Source: Vitis vinifera
Taxonomy: Eukaryota > Streptophyta > Magnoliopsida > Vitales > Vitaceae
Assembly (NCBI RefSeq): GCF_030704535.1
Contig: NC_081815.1
Span: 573,001 to 637,000, forward strand
Length of the DNA stretch: 64,000 bases
Direction: 5' to 3'
The notes under the pieces are model-generated. The model was given only the letters and a program-made list of their open reading frames with translations, had not been told where the DNA came from and did no database searches. Numbering within the stretch: position 1 is the stretch's first letter; every line of letters begins with the position of its first letter. A program made the translations under genes and the position numbers. Of the stretch, positions 1-14,600 are shown piece after piece.

Positions 1-1679
1 CAACCACCTGCCAAAGAATTGAATACCCATGAGACAGACACCAGCATTCCCACCATAAATATTGGATATAGACGTGGGTGTGTCGTTGTTACTTGCAAGC
101 CCAAGAAGAAATGGGAAAAGAAGCGGTGGGTGTGAGATTTTCCAAAGGCTTAATGTGGTGGTTGGGCTTGCTAGCTAGGAACGAGGCATTTAATACTATT
201 AATTATTCAAATTTATGACCGGAATGGTTGAGGCCAATGGGAAGTGGGAACCTTCATTTTTCAGGCCTATTCCCATTGTCACGAGAAACACATTCTGTGT
301 CAAAATTCAAAATGGGGAAGAGGTCGCCTTCCAAGTTCCAATCCTCTCTTCCCATCTCCAAGTCGTATGCCATTATTTCCACGCTACGGGTCAATGAAAA
401 ACTCTTTTAACAACCCTATTTAATTATCGAGGGTTCTCCACAAATCTCACTTTCATACGTGTGGGGTAAGACCTAATTATAATATAAAGATTATGACTAA
501 GATTCGGAAATAAATGGATTCGAATAATGTGACATTAAATGATGTGCATCTCATGATCCTATTTCTTCCCTTCTGAATGACCTCTTCAATTTTTTTTCAT
601 ATATTCACATTTTCAGGATCATTAATGGGTGAATAAAAAATTTAGATCAAAGTTAACTATTTGATCATATGTAAGAAATGTTGTCATAAAAAATGAAAAA
701 AATATCTCATATTGGAAGTTTTCTAGTTGAAAGATGATTAGAAGCATTCAGTTTACTTGGAAGTAAATACTAAATACGGCCTTGGACTTGGGCCCATATC
801 TGCATATTGGATTCAGCTACCTTTGAAATACATGAGTTGGAGTTGTTGAAAGTAGAGCTTGTCACTACCCGCCTATGTATCTCAAGGAGTTCACTGAAGG
901 TATAGTCCATTATGGAAATTCCACATGTAGAGTACAATGAAGAAATTCGTAGCTAAAAGATTTCTAAACTTCAAAATGATAGACTCTAAGGCAATCAGAA
1001 GTCAAATTGGGTTTATCTTAGGTTGAGGGGAGATGAGTTTCGTGTGATAGTTATAACAAGAGGCTACTTAAGTAAGAAATACCTAATTCTTTTGTGCAAA
1101 AAGACTTGAAAATGGGGTTTCAAGAAAGACATGGGAGAAACTAATATTTGATGTACTATTGTTTTATTTTAATGAAAAATGCAAAAAAAAAAAAGGTTAA
1201 AAATTTTAAGAGTCAATGAGGTTCAAATGTTGAGAAAATGGAAAAGAATGGTTCCAAACATACTTAGAAGAGTTGTACTAAGCATAGATACTAGAGGAAC
1301 TATGACATGAAGAGTATAGGAAACTTGAGGTGATTTTTGTAGCTTGGTTGAGTTGGAGTTGAGGACTTGGAGCCTTAGTGCAGAGGCTTGAGCTCACATA
1401 CACACAAACCCAATCGAGGTATTTAGTTAACCTAGGCTCAAATATATATAGTTAACCATTTACAAGTGAATGAGAAATTAAAATGAAAGCAACCTACGTG
1501 ATCATAAAGAAATGTGGTTATAAAAAAAAAAAAAAAAAAGTGATACCATATCAAAAGTCTAACTAGAATATTGTTTTTTAAGTATTTAGTGAACTTATAA
1601 GCAAACTTAGACTCACATATGCCTAAGCCAAATCAAAAAGTTAATAACTAATATGAGGGTAATTAGATATAATGATTAC

Positions 1680-2660
1680 AATTTCATATCTTAAGATATA
1701 ACAAACAACTAAATTAGATACCCTTCATATTTTAGAACATGACAAACACCCTTATATAACATACTAAATCAAACACTCCCCTTCATATCTTAAGACATAA
1801 TGGACGCTGCATCATATCTTAAAACATAATAAGCACCCTTTCATATTTTAAGACAATATAAAATTGCATCATACATCCCTTTGAATCACATCCTTTTGTG
1901 TCTTACAACATAAGAGACAAGACATCATCTATCTTCCTTTTAAACAACCTCATATTTTATTTTAATACATAACCAACAATTAAATCAACATCTCTTCATT
2001 TAGAAGAGGCATGTCCAAACATTAACTATCATCCAAAGCTCTATATTATTTTTTTTGTTCTTATGATTGCATGCAATCCATGAGTATCAAAACAAAATTA
2101 GTTTTAGATACAACTATTTGAATCAAAGACCCTCTCATATCTTAAGACATAAATGCCTAAACCTATCTTCCATTTAAACATCCAAACTATTTGAATCAAA
2201 CACTCTTTCATATCTTAAATCCAAAGCTCCATTTGTACATCATCTATCTTTTCACTTGGACATTCTTAGTGTGAGTATAAGACATCATGTGATTCAATGT
2301 TCTTTATTCTTATGATTTCTTTTAGTTCATAAGCACTAGAGCAAAATTCATTTGAGATTGATAAATTGTCTAAATCAAATGCTCCTTCATGTCTCAATCT
2401 AAATGTTTGAATTTGCCGTCTATTCATACATCTAAAGCTCCATTTAGACATATTCTAGTTGTCATTCATAATCCAAAGGCCTATTCAGACATCATCTATT
2501 TTTTATCTTCTATTCCTTATATTGAGTACAAGATATTGTGCAATATGTTATTATTTTGATTTAGAGTGCACTATAAGAAATTCATTATTTTATCATATGA
2601 GATGATTGTCTTTAGTCCATGTGCACTCGAAACCAAGCAAAATTCATTTTAAACCATATA
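1680..2660. repeat. Degenerate tandem repeat array
   Basis: The short phrase 'catatcttaagacataa' and close variants recur at least five times between 1685 and 2215. A longer unit, starting with a 'cttatgatt' block followed by 'agcaaaattcattt'-like and 'atcaaa..ctccttcat'-like blocks, recurs at about 2060, 2309 and 2594, a spacing of roughly 250-285 bases. Copies are diverged and their edges are not sharp. I cannot say whether it is an old satellite or the inside of a dead transposon. Confidence 0.45.
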
Positions 2661-5600
2661 AAGTTAGTTCTAGCCTCGATTAACCTATTCTTTATAAGTT
2701 TTAAAATTTTACTTTTGTACAAAAAAAAAAATTTAAGAAAAATTATGGTTGGTCAAATTAGGTTTTTATTGATTAGAAGAATAATCTAGGTGCAATTTTT
2801 AGTTTGTCTTCTAATCCTTCATTTCTTAATTATTAGTCAAAAGCTTAAAGAAGCATGATCTCAAATTACTTGAGTTTAATTTGGGACTTCACTTTATTTA
2901 TCAATCGTTTTGATAATGATTCTAAGAAGCGTTTTTATCTTAAAAAATGTTTTTGAGGAAAATAAATAAATGTTTACCAAAATTTAGAAAACATTTTTAA
3001 AGATTTAAAAAATCACTTATACTATTGAAAAATTATTTATAATGTTTTACGAAGAAGCACCAGATGGGTTACTCTACTAAAAACATTTCTAAAAAAAAAA
3101 CACTTTCATTAAAACATTTCGAGTAAAAACACTATCAAGCATATTCTTAATTTTAATTCTTATCTTGACTTAAGTCTTAGAGTAATTTGGATCTTGACTT
3201 AAATCCTTATATGGTTTGGGCCTTGATATGACTTGAGCATTGGCTTGACTTGACTCAAACAATGTCATCAAAGGGTTTGAAAAGCTCAATGTAAAGGTAT
3301 TTTGTAGCTTTTGAAAAGTTGAAGTTTTAAATATACTGACAATTAGAAAACAAAAAAAATCAAAGATTTGTTAAAATCTCATTGAAGATTTGAAGAAGGT
3401 ATGGACAACTCTCCTTTAACTTTTGCCTTGTCAATTGTCTTTTCACTTATATCTTGAACTTGAAAAGCTTTGAAATACGTCATATTTATAAGAATTGCCA
3501 AAACCATATTTGAATGGTTTTATTCTTTATAAATATTATTCTTTAATTAAAGTTAGTATTATGGATATTTGAAAAACTATATTTACTAGTCTTGATTTTT
3601 TTTTAATAATGTTAAAGAGATTTAGTAAACTATCTTGATTTTTTAACAAGATTTAATAATCACTTTTTAAATTCTCAAATTGATTATTTTTGTCTATTGT
3701 AAAAAATTATATTTTGATTGTCAAAATATATATTTTTCTTTAAATGGAAGACAATTTATCTTATCTTTACGTAGAGTCCATAATACACACACATAACATT
3801 AGTTTTTATTGGCAAAAAACTTATGTCATGTGGCAACTATTAATTGATGGCAATTTAAATTACTTAAGAATATTTTATTTTATATTGATCCATAATTAAC
3901 TTAATTTGAATATATAATAAATTCTAAAATGTTAAATTTTGTACTTCTATAATTTTATTTATTTATTGGATAATAATTTAATCATTTGAGTATGGGTGAA
4001 AATGGGTCGTATTACACTAGATTTGCGTCATTTCAAAATAAGAAATAATAAAAATTTATTTAATTCAAATATCATATGTAATAAAAATATGATACAAACC
4101 CACACCGCCTAACTTTGGACGCGTCCATGGACACCATGAGTGGGATGATATCACAGGGCACCATTAAAAGGCTCGACATGATGCGCAGTTGAGACCCCTT
4201 CAAAAACCTGGTACCTGGTGAAGCAAAAACAACACATATGATGGGGACCTGGCTTCTCCATGACACCCCTGGACCACCACCACCACAAAAAGCTTAACTC
4301 ATTAATTATCGCCATTTGGGCTGCTGAAAAAACAAAAGGTTGGCCATCAAGAAACTGTAGTTTGCCAAGCTTCTTTTTCTTGAGAAAACAAAAAACAAAA
4401 AATCTACCGGAAAAAGTATTTAGTAGTTGAGTAAATTAGAATGTTATGCGTGATACAGACTTTTCAGGCATCAAGTTTTTCCCGAGGTACACCACTATTT
4501 GGAGATCGAGTTCTCTTACTGTGTTTAAAGAGATTTGAAGATTTTTTATAGATTTCTTGTCTCATGGGTTTTGTGTTGTTTAATTACAAAGACTTTTTTG
4601 AAGCTATCAACTTTTGCAAGGACTTTTTCGAATTTTAGAGCAAACCCATGATGTTCATCAAGGATTAAGTATTTTAGTTAGATTGGATTATTAAAATACA
4701 CCTAATTTCCCGAGATATTATTGGTATGGTGATTAGAGCCCTTCAACTAGTATGGATTTAGGTTCTAGCCACTTATTGTCATTTTAATGCAACACCACCC
4801 AACCAAAACAGGGTTTGTACTATCTTATGGTGGACAACTTTAAGTAGAAAGATCAAATATCCACATGTCAGTCTATTCTAAATGGTCATTAAAGTAGTAG
4901 ACTCATAAATCTTAGTCACTCATCTTCATCTATGAATTAAGAGTTTATTTGGGAATAGTTTTGAGAGAAGTTACTTTAAATACTTAAAAATGTTTCCTCG
5001 TAAAAAATAGGAGTTTATTTAAAAATTGTTATATGATTGATAATTTCTTGATAAAAAACAGTTTTTAAAAGTACTTTCTTACCATATATTTTTGGTGGGG
5101 TCCATCCCATTATGAGGCATAGGTAGCCATCCTTGGAAACCAAATTTTGGCTGCCGTTTTCCAACAAATAAAAGCTTGCCTTTTTTTTCTTCCAATAAAA
5201 GTTTGCCTCTATTTCAAGTAATGGAGGCCATCTTTGGCCTTCAATTATTACCTATAAACAACAGGCTTTTGGAAATCATTTGTTGAGATAGGAAAATTTT
5301 CAATCACAGAGAGTTGGGCGGAAAAGTGAGAATATAGTGACGGGTATCACACCAGGAAAAGTATGTAAAAAAAAAAAAATTAGTGTTTCATAGAGAGTAT
5401 TAAGTGATAAAATTACGAGGAATGTGAGTATATCATGGGGTGTGTGAAACTTAAGGATAATACTTAAGTAATATTTTGTTCCAATTTTATCACATATTAA
5501 ATTATTTTCTGGCTTTGTCCCATGAAGGTTTCCCTTATTTTGAGGGTTTTATCATGTGAATTAGGTGTTTATTTTTCTCTATACTTTTATTTTTTGTAAA

Positions 5601-7596
5601 TTGATATTGTCATCTATTTACTCATTTAAATTTATGAAGGTTGATATAGACTATAGTCACTCAATTGCTTATTTAAATTTTTAAAGATTGGCATAGTCAT
5701 CCAACTTATTCATTTAATGTCCTGTGAATTGGCATTGTCACTCAATTACTAATTGATAATTATTGTGCAAAGCCACCTAAATATTACTTGTAATATTTAA
5801 TAGGTCACATGCATTCCAAATAATTTTAATTATTCTAAATTATTTTCACTTACTTGTTAGAGTTCATTTTCAAAAATAATTATATAGATGGAAGGGGTAA
5901 TTAAAAGTAAAGCACCACAAATTAAAAAAAAAAACATATGATAATGAAAGAAAACATGTTAAAAAACATTCTAAGTTTTTAAATAAATTTTTACTTTAGA
6001 AAATTGTTTGTAAAAATAATTCTATAAAACATTCTCAAATATACCTTAAATGTTTGACAAATTTTTAAAATCTAGAAAGTGTGACTCTTGAATAATCACT
6101 TTGATAAAAAATTTTAATGAAAACGTTATTATTATAAGCATTGTTAACAAAATTGTTTTAATAAAAACTACTCCCAAATGGAGTCCAAGTTTGGATAAGC
6201 CAAAATTCCATTTCAAGTAGTATCTATCAAGAATGAATCCCCATGATGCCGACCAATGGCAACTATGCATTCGTTTTCAGCCCCCAAATCACATTTCCAG
6301 TACACTTCTCTTTCAATTATTGGCTTGATGGCTTCCAGATTTGAGGGGGAATTATTTCTTTTATTATTATTATTATTAATGTTTATATTTTCCACAAAAT
6401 GTTTATATTTCTCTTTCAATGTTTCCATGCATGTATCGTGTCCCAGTTAATACCATTATGCAAAATAATAATAAATTATTAATATTTTCAAAAATATTTC
6501 TTAAAAAAAATGTTTTTAAAAATTATTTTAAGTTATTTTTAAAAATAAAAGTATGATTGAAAACTGGAATATGTAAAATAGTTTCATCCATTTTGTGGAA
6601 ATATTTTGTAGTTATATATAAATCCCAAGTATTATTTTTATATTGAGTTATTTTTTACAATACTTGGTATAAAAAACACTATAAAACATTTCTATATGTT
6701 CTAAAATTCAAATTGTTTTTAGAATAAAACTATGTTTGGTAATAGAAAATTTTATGGGAACCAAAATTGATAAGAAACTCCGACAAACTCGTAGTGGTGC
6801 TCTTAAGATTCTAAAGATATTGCTGTCATGTACACCATTTTCTAACAATAAAAAAAAATAGAAAAAAAAAAAAAGAGATTGATAAAGTTAGTTACGAAGT
6901 CTCGCTTTCTTTCAGAGTGTATGATTGATCCCATGAATCAATAGGAAAGGAGTTGGCCCACAGCAGAGCCCCGCCTCACATGGCCTCTCTCATTAGCCAC
7001 TGAAAACAGGTTCTGCAGGGCAGCTTGTCCCGTCTCCCATCCGCCTACCTTCAAATCTCAATCCCTTTGTCTGAACTCAGTGTTGGGTGGTAGGGTGCTG
7101 CTGTGCTGTCATCTCCCTCACTACCAGTACAACCCTTTCAACCCTTTCCCATTCCCACTGCTTTTATTGATTCTTGTAAGAATTATCTTTTATTATTAGA
7201 CTCTCTTCTCCCACATGAAAGTTGATTGTGATTTGATTTCTTTCCCCTATGCATGGATGATTGTAGTCTTTGTGGTGTGAATTTCCTTGCTGGTCTTCTC
7301 AGGCCTAGGGATTTTGTCAACCACATTGAATTTTTCTTCTTTGTTTGTGGCTAATTTTAAATGGGTCCAAAGAGTTAGGATTTCTATGCTTTTTTAATAT
7401 TTGTACAGCCTTTCTAAAATGATAATTGTTAGAGTAATTTGAGATGCATAACAGTTTCAACTCATACATGAAGAAAATTTATAAATATAAGAGACATTTT
7501 TTTGGCATATTTAGTTCTTAAAAAGTCCAGGGATGGGAAAATATTATTAAGATTTTTTTTTTTTTTTACATGTTAAGAAAAAAGTGAATAAACAAC

Positions 7597-8537
7597 ATAG
7601 TTTTAAAAACCGAACTTGACCGGCTGGTCTGATCGATTTGACCACCGACTGGTTACGATTCCGATTCGATTTGACTAATTGAACCAATAAAGAATTGAAC
7701 TGGAATAAGACCGATTGAATCAACGATCAAATCAACGGTTCAATTTTATTTTATTTTTTAAGCCAAAAAAAAAATTATTTGATGCATTTTGCACTAAAAC
7801 GACAATGTTTCCTAAGGGAATTGGATCAATCTATGAGATCATTCGACCTATTTGTTATCGAACCCAATAAACTTTTAATCATACAAGTTAATGATTCTTA
7901 CATACCTTTTATACCCCATAATCACTATATATATTTATCTATTTTAATGTGAGATTAGTTAGGGAGAATAAATTTTTTTTGCAAACTTGGAATATTCAAG
8001 TATAAAAATTGAAGTTTAACTATTAAGCTATAAGTATTATATTTGTAAATAAAAATATATAAGAAAATTAATATTTGTTTTTCAAATTTTTATTGTATAA
8101 AAGTATAAAACACTTTCAAATTTATTTTTATAATAATTATATAATGTAATTAAAAAATAATAATATAAATTAATTAATATAATAATTTCAAAATAATAAA
8201 TTACAAAAGACATACAAATAGATTAAATATTATAATTTTTGCATTTTAAATATATCTTTATATTTAAATATTATAAATGTTCCATTTACTAAAATTTAAA
8301 ATATTAATATATTTATATTTCTTTTCATCATTTAATTTGATATATGAAATATAAAAATAAAATATTATTAAAAATTTTAATTATATATAATTTTAATTTC
8401 TTATAATTACTTAAAATTTTATATAATATATAAATTATTATTTATAATGTCACCAGTTCAAGCGCGGTCTAATCACCGTTATGGGTAACTTTTCTATTTT
8501 AATTATCCATCCGATTCTAAAAACATTGAAAAAAAGT
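7597..8537. mobile_element. Possible MITE-like non-autonomous DNA transposon remnant
   Basis: The left edge carries 'ttttaaaaaccgaac' followed by CCGG/GGTT-rich sequence. The right edge, reverse complemented, gives 'caatgtttttagaatcgg'. The ends are therefore imperfect inverted repeats around a very AT-rich core with no open frame. I could not find a clean target-site duplication, so the boundaries and class are uncertain. Confidence 0.25.
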
Positions 8538-10920
8538 AATTAAAGAAAAGAGGAGAGGAAATACTAAAAAGTTTTTCTTTCCATTTTCCTTATATAAAGG
8601 TGAAAAAAGTTTGAAAAAGCATATTTCTCATCAATTTATTTTTTATTAAAAAAATTATAAATATACCAATATATTTTTCTTATTTTATTCTTTTTTATTT
8701 ATTTATATATATATATATTTTTTTCCTAAAAACAATTTTTAAAAATAAAAACATAATGTTATTACAATAACATTACTTTAAAGCAGTCTTATGAAGAAAC
8801 AGATTCAAGATAAATTCTCAAAGTTTGAAGTTATCGGTTGAATAAGTGACTTTAAGCTTAATTAAGTTCTCTTAAAAAAAATAGTTTTTTACTCATTTCA
8901 TCACAAACAATCATAAATTAGAAAGTAATTTTTCAACCACTATATATTTTTAAAGTAGTGTAAAAAATTCCAAAAATTCCAAAGAAATAAGCATATACGT
9001 TTCATTTGAATGAGACCATTATGGTGGCAAGTTGATATTATAAATGTGATGACATAATTAAGAAACTTTGAAATTAGTGGAAATTAATTGTCTCCTTAAA
9101 TGAATCTGTTTCTCTTTAGCTAGAAGTAGATTTCCCAATGGCCTCCTGGAAATAAAGCAGTCATGTTGTGGGCACTTGATGTCTCCATAAACACATCTCA
9201 GACGTTGATGCTTCATTCTACTCTGTTCTGCTCATCTTCACTGCATTCTTAGCTTATGTTTTACTAAACTTTCCGCTCATTCAAACCTCTATCCTCTGTT
9301 CTGTCGTACGCATGTGGCTCTGTCTTCTTGGCAGACCAAATTCCATCAAATAATTAAGCTAAAAGTTTTGGAAAATATCCAGATATTATGTCCAATGCCC
9401 AGGAATTTAAATATAAAATAAAATAAAATTGTTATTAAATTATGTTTGCTTAGTGTTTTAGAAAACATTAGTGAAAAATAATTTTTGAAAACACATTTTA
9501 TAGAATGGAAATCTATTTGTAAACTTTAAATATTTTTTATTTTAATGATTCTCCACATTTATATAATTAATTTTAATTTTTAAAATAATTCTCAAAAAAT
9601 AAATGAAGACTGATTAAAATAATTAAAAGATATTTTTAAAAATATTTTATTTTTTAGATTTAATAACCAAAAATTATTTTCTATTTTCTATTTTTTTTAT
9701 TATATAATTAACAAAGATAACCTTAAAATATGAAAATAATATAGTTCCTGGGAATTGATATGACAAATCTAATTAATTTGAGTGTACCATATGTTGGAAC
9801 AGTCGCACCAACTTTATTAATGAGTCCTTTGTATTTCCTTTGCCTGGACCAGTGCCTGCCCCCACAGGGATCACTACTGACTACTACAAAGAACATAGCG
9901 AAATTTAAATCATTAGATGAGAAGAATGTGGGATAAAGAAATCAAATTAAAAATATAAAGTAATAAGATTTTGATTCTTGTACGCACATATGGCATCATG
10001 GTAATTTTTCAAAACATAGTAAAAATAAGCGATAGTAAATTGGTATAAACATTATTATTGTGGAAATGAAGGGTTTTTAATGGTATTATGCATGGTAAGT
10101 GGTAACCAACAATGACATATATTTGTATTAGTATATAATATAAGCATATGATGAAGATTCGGTTCTATGAGGCTGACCAGACGTAAAATGTGAAAATTTA
10201 TTGGGTGGGGGGCCTTGCAGATTAGAAGGAAGCCCACGACCAATTGTTATGGAGTTGGGGGCCCATTATGACCTCTGCACCGCTGTGTATGGCACATGTC
10301 GTGTTGTTACATTCGGGCTACCGCATGCTTTCTCATCCCACCCCAATAATTCCATGTCAAATTTTCCGTACATGCAATTCATGCACAACCTACCTCTAAA
10401 CACTACTACCAACCTTTTAATATCAATAAATTACCACTTCCTCACTTCCTCTTTTCAGAATTTTTGAGAACCTTGAAAATCAACCACAATAAGAATTCAC
10501 TAGATCATAAAAACAAAACTTAATAATAGTATCTGTATGTTCACTCGATCTTTGTCACACATCATAAATTAATTTTGTCTTTTGGTTGGTTGTCGATGAT
10601 ACTTATAAGTTTAGTGAATATGCATTTATTGAAATTAGTGCCATGATGTAAATTTCAATCTAAGGGTGAAAATAACAGAGGAAAGTTAACTAGGGCTGGA
10701 TTCGATGAATATTACAGCTGCCCAATTAATTGTTGATAATGGCCAAGCTGTTCTTGCTGGCCAGTGGCCACGCCTATTTTCAGCGGTGCATTTACTCTCT
10801 CACTTTCTTATCTTTTTCGTTTTTCAAAAGTACCCCTACTAGTAACTGCAATTTTCGATCAGGCCCTCGGGTAGTTCGTAATTAACCCCGAAGTCTAAGC
10901 CCACAGCCATACTTCTCCAT

Positions 10921-10928
10921 TTTATAAA
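10921..10928 (+). promoter_or_regulatory. TATA box of the PMEI-like gene
   Basis: The sequence tttataaa lies about 65 bases upstream of the chosen ATG at 10991. This spacing fits a plant core promoter with a short leader of roughly 30-40 bases. It is preceded by C-rich sequence typical of a proximal promoter. Confidence 0.6.
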
Positions 10929-10990
10929 CCCAGCTCACTCCCACACTGGCTGCTCCTCACTTCCAGCTCTTCTCATCTTCTGAGATTGTG

Positions 10991-11560
10991 ATGATGGCTC
11001 TCCCTCCTCTCTTCGCCGTCGTTTTCGTTCTAGCGACGCTCTCCTCCACCTTCGCAGAAGATCTCGTCCATTCATCTTGCATACACGCAAGTTATCCGAA
11101 CATCTGCCTCCGGACACTCTCGTCGTACTCCGGCCCCGCCAAAACTCCTCGGGATCTAGCTCAAGCCGCCGTGAAGGTAAGCCTCTCTCGGGCCCAGCGA
11201 GTATCGACGTACCTGAACGGAGTGGCCGGCCAAGGAAAGGCAAGCAAGAGAGAGCAAGTGGCGTTGAGTGACTGCGTGGAGCAGATATCGGACACAGTGG
11301 AGGAGCTGAGCAACACTCTGAAGGAGCTGAAGCACCTCCGCCCCGGAACCTTCCGGTGGCAGATGAGCAATGCGGAGACGTGGGTGAGCGCCGCTCTAAC
11401 GAACGAGGACACGTGTCTTGACGGATTCCAGGGCGTGGATGGGAAGGTGAAGGCGGATGTGAAGCGCAAGATCACGAACGTCGCTAGGGTTACGAGCAAC
11501 GCTCTCTATCTCATCAATCGCCTCGATTCGACACGTGGCAGGGCCGGACTCGAGCCGTGA
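10991..11560 (+). CDS. Secreted pectin methylesterase inhibitor (PMEI)-like protein
   Basis: An intronless gene for 189 residues, the usual size for plant PMEI/21-kDa-type proteins. Two ATGs in tandem (10991, 10994) open the frame, and I take the first. Residues 1-22 form a hydrophobic signal peptide ending in STFAE. The mature part carries the four cysteines of the family (C30, C39, C95, C142), with the expected patterns 'SSCIHASYPNIC', 'LSDCVEQ' and 'NEDTCLDGF'. In this family they make two disulfides that hold a four-helix bundle. Known members act in the cell wall, binding pectin methylesterase or, in the related branch, invertase. The 'TCLDGF' phrase and overall pattern favour a pectin methylesterase inhibitor, but the target enzyme cannot be proved from sequence. 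A TATA box lies upstream and AATAAA lies 133 bases after the stop. The exon is much more GC-rich than its surroundings. Confidence 0.9.
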   Translation: MMALPPLFAVVFVLATLSSTFAEDLVHSSCIHASYPNICLRTLSSYSGPAKTPRDLAQAAVKVSLSRAQRVSTYLNGVAGQGKASKREQVALSDCVEQISDTVEELSNTLKELKHLRPGTFRWQMSNAETWVSAALTNEDTCLDGFQGVDGKVKADVKRKITNVARVTSNALYLINRLDSTRGRAGLEP

Positions 11561-11692
11561 AGTTGTACGGCTCTGATTCTATTTCCGTGTCATATATTCA
11601 TATCCATATCTACCGCTCTGTGTATTATTTTTTCTTTTCTTGGTTTTTGGCTCTTCGTTTCTGTAAGGTGTACGTAGTGCAATAGTTTTGGG

Positions 11693-11698
11693 AATAAA
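11693..11698 (+). terminator. Polyadenylation signal of the PMEI-like gene
   Basis: AATAAA sits 133 bases downstream of the TGA stop at 11558-11560, within U/A-rich sequence. This is a reasonable place for the near-upstream element of a plant poly(A) site. Confidence 0.5.
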
Positions 11699-11699
11699 A

Positions 11700-14600
11700 C
11701 TTTCTAAAGAAAGAAAGAGAAAATTTGGAGAAAAGGAAAATTGCCTTTTTCTGTCTATCTTTAAATGTCTCCATTTAATTCAAGATATAGTTTTGATATT
11801 GATATATTGGCCTTACTCCTCATGATAATAATTGAACTTGTTTTTTTTTTTTTTTTTTAATATTAGATGCCAATGATGCAATCCCAACTCCCAAGGGGGG
11901 CGGCTTTTATTTTTTTATTATTTAAAACTAAGATGTCGGAAAATATCTGGCTTTTATTTTTCTATTTAAATCTTTTTAAAAATAAGAAGAAACTTAATGA
12001 TAATAGAAATTACAATATTTTAAAAGTATTAGCTCATGGAATCACATTGGGTGGAGAATATTGTTTTGTGGATTAAGTGGAGAAAGGGTTCCTTAAGAGG
12101 GTGTTATGCAGAAGAGGCAAAGCATGTGTCTTAATTACTTTAAAAGGGGTCACAACAGCATGGCATCCTCCATAGTTGATTTTGGCTCCATTAGATTGGC
12201 TTCAGGCCCACTTCCATGGTCACATGACACCAGCAATAATTTTTCGGTTCACGGACAAGCAGTTTTTGAGTGACACTTCTGGCCCCCCCATCCCTCAAAT
12301 CCAATTCTAACATAACCGGATAAAAATATCAAAAATTATGAAAATATTAATAACCATCAACAAATATTAGAAATATTGGATGAAAAATAAAAAAATATCA
12401 GCCAGAAGTAAAATTGATCAAATTTTAAAATAAAAAAAATAAAAAATAATATATATATTAAAGTTATTTTATACAAAAATAATATATATTAAGTAATTAT
12501 ATAATATATGTTGATCCTCATCACTAAGTTAAGGTAAATATTTGATTTTATTAAATATAAACCATTTATACACGTTACAATAGTTCTTGTTAATACCAAA
12601 ATAAAAGTTGATGTGATTTGATTACATTGGAGGATGGATGAATTTTACTTTAGTGAAGATAACGGTGACATCATGACATGAAGTTTGCATAATATTGATT
12701 ATAATTACTAACATATCTTAAGTAATTGTTAAGACTTGATATTGAAGATAATATGCAACTTTTATATAATTCCCAAAATTATAAAATTTTGAAACAATCA
12801 CAAAAGAATTTGGAGCAATATGAAAACAGGAAAGATTTCAAATGAATTGTAGATGGAGGCTATCTGATCGTTTAAAAATTACTTTTTATGGTTGAATCAC
12901 ATTCAAATTGAAATCCAATCGTTGGATCATTGAAATACTTGTTGGAACCCTTAATAGCCATTGGATGGCAGCCCTGAAATTTTAGTCTCTGGTAAACCGC
13001 GGGAACATGGTTTGGTTCCGGGTGGGAAAATGATATGGTACCAATTCCATTATGTATCATACCATATTTGCTACCGATTGAAAGGCCAGGGAACCAGTTG
13101 AATTGGTTGGGCTTGGTAGGCCGAGGGACATGTTGTGCACTTTAACTTCCACTAGTTGAGGTGTAGCTAATTAAGGCAAAGCCTCAATTAGTTGAGGATT
13201 AGTTGAACCAATTGTTCAATGGTCACTTGCTAGTACAATTAATATACAATGGCTAGTGAACTTATCGAGCCTATTGCTCAACTAGTCGAGCCCAAACTCT
13301 ACTTAATTGCTAGTTTGGGCTTCAAATTTTATTGTTTTGTAAGTTTAACATTCCAATTTTTTTAGTCCATTTTGCTTTAAAATTAGCATATACATTAGTG
13401 TACTTTCATCATAGTTTATCTTATATTCATTTAATCTTAAACTAGTAGTAGGATTTTGTAAGTTTATTTTTCAATCATTTCTTGTAACCTTTGTGAGGTG
13501 AGTTAAGATAAAGTATCACTTAGTGTTTGTCAAATAAAAGATATCACTTGAAGTATTCAAGAATAAGACTTCTCTTGAAAAAATTGTAAATGTCCATAAG
13601 AGTTTATCAATTCAATTATAATATTTGGAGGCTTATGTTGAAAGCTTTTGATTAATAAAACCCTCATTAAGTTAAGGATTTGAAGAGAATGGATATAGAC
13701 TAAAGTGATATTTATTTTTTGATTGAATAAAAAAAATAAAATAAGTTGCATCATACCAATATAAAAATTTTGAATTTGCATCATCTCTTTTTTACTCTCC
13801 TTATTTTATATGCAATTGGTTTTTTATTGTTTTTGTTATTTAATCATATATAATTGGCATTTGCCTTTATATAGTTTAAATTTATTAAAAAAAAAAAAAT
13901 CATCACCTAGTCATCCCCTTCTAACGTGATTAACTTAAAATTGATATAACTAAAATCTTAACAAACCTAAATGAGTTTAATCACTGTTCAATAAAAGTAA
14001 ATATTTAAGGCCATACTGCACACATGTTTTTTTATTGGTGGCACATGTCTGATGTGTCATCAAAACGGTACCATTCAAAATCACAACTTGACCCTAAATT
14101 TTATACCATGATTGGGGTGTTATGTTTCAAATATGGTGTAGAATTCTAGAAAAAGTTATTTATATTAGCTTATCAAATTAAATCATTTGAAATAGTGAAG
14201 AATTCTAGCCTACCAATTCAATATTAGACGATATTTAGAATTTCAGATTTTATTGTGAACTGTTGAATAAAAATAAACTCGAAAAAGGGACTCGATTATA
14301 ATAAATAAATCCAACAAAAATACAAATAAGGAGGACCATTGTAAGTTTTTTTTTTTAAATTACATTATATACCCAAAAACAAAAAAAAACAAAACATTAT
14401 CTTAATGAATTACCTATCAAATTATTGACCTAGAATCGTTCTCTAGATTTTCAAAAATAATTCTAAAAAAATTACTAAATACCTAATTTTTACGAGGAAG
14501 TGGTTCTGACCTCACAGAATCACAATCACTCCAAACAAACTCAAGAACTGGTGGGTGAACAGCTCATATCAACTAGATCACATGCAGAAACCCTATTACA

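Larger units (their letters stand above)
1..10900. other. AT-rich intergenic region, no gene recognised
   Basis: I see no credible coding region here. Open frames are short, mostly lack ATG starts and resemble translated AT-rich noise. The stretch holds poly-A/T tracts, a degenerate tandem array near 1680-2660, a TTA microsatellite near 6360, and a possible MITE-like element near 7597-8537. A less AT-rich patch at about 6950-7150 has no long open frame and could be untranslated or regulatory sequence. A gene starting just left of the window on the minus strand cannot be excluded from the first 100 bases. Confidence 0.6.

Noticed and set aside
1..100. Hydrophobic minus-strand frame running off the left edge
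   Set aside because: Too short to tell a gene start from chance; two frames are open and no family pattern is visible.
4072..4266. 64-codon minus-strand frame
   Set aside because: No motif, no splice context and AT-rich neighbours; not supportable as a gene.
10935..11499. Open frames of 102 and 112 codons on the minus strand over the PMEI-like gene
   Set aside because: They are antisense shadows of a GC-rich exon. Their translations are Arg/Ser-rich without family motifs, whereas the + frame has signal peptide, four cysteines, TATA box and poly(A) signal.
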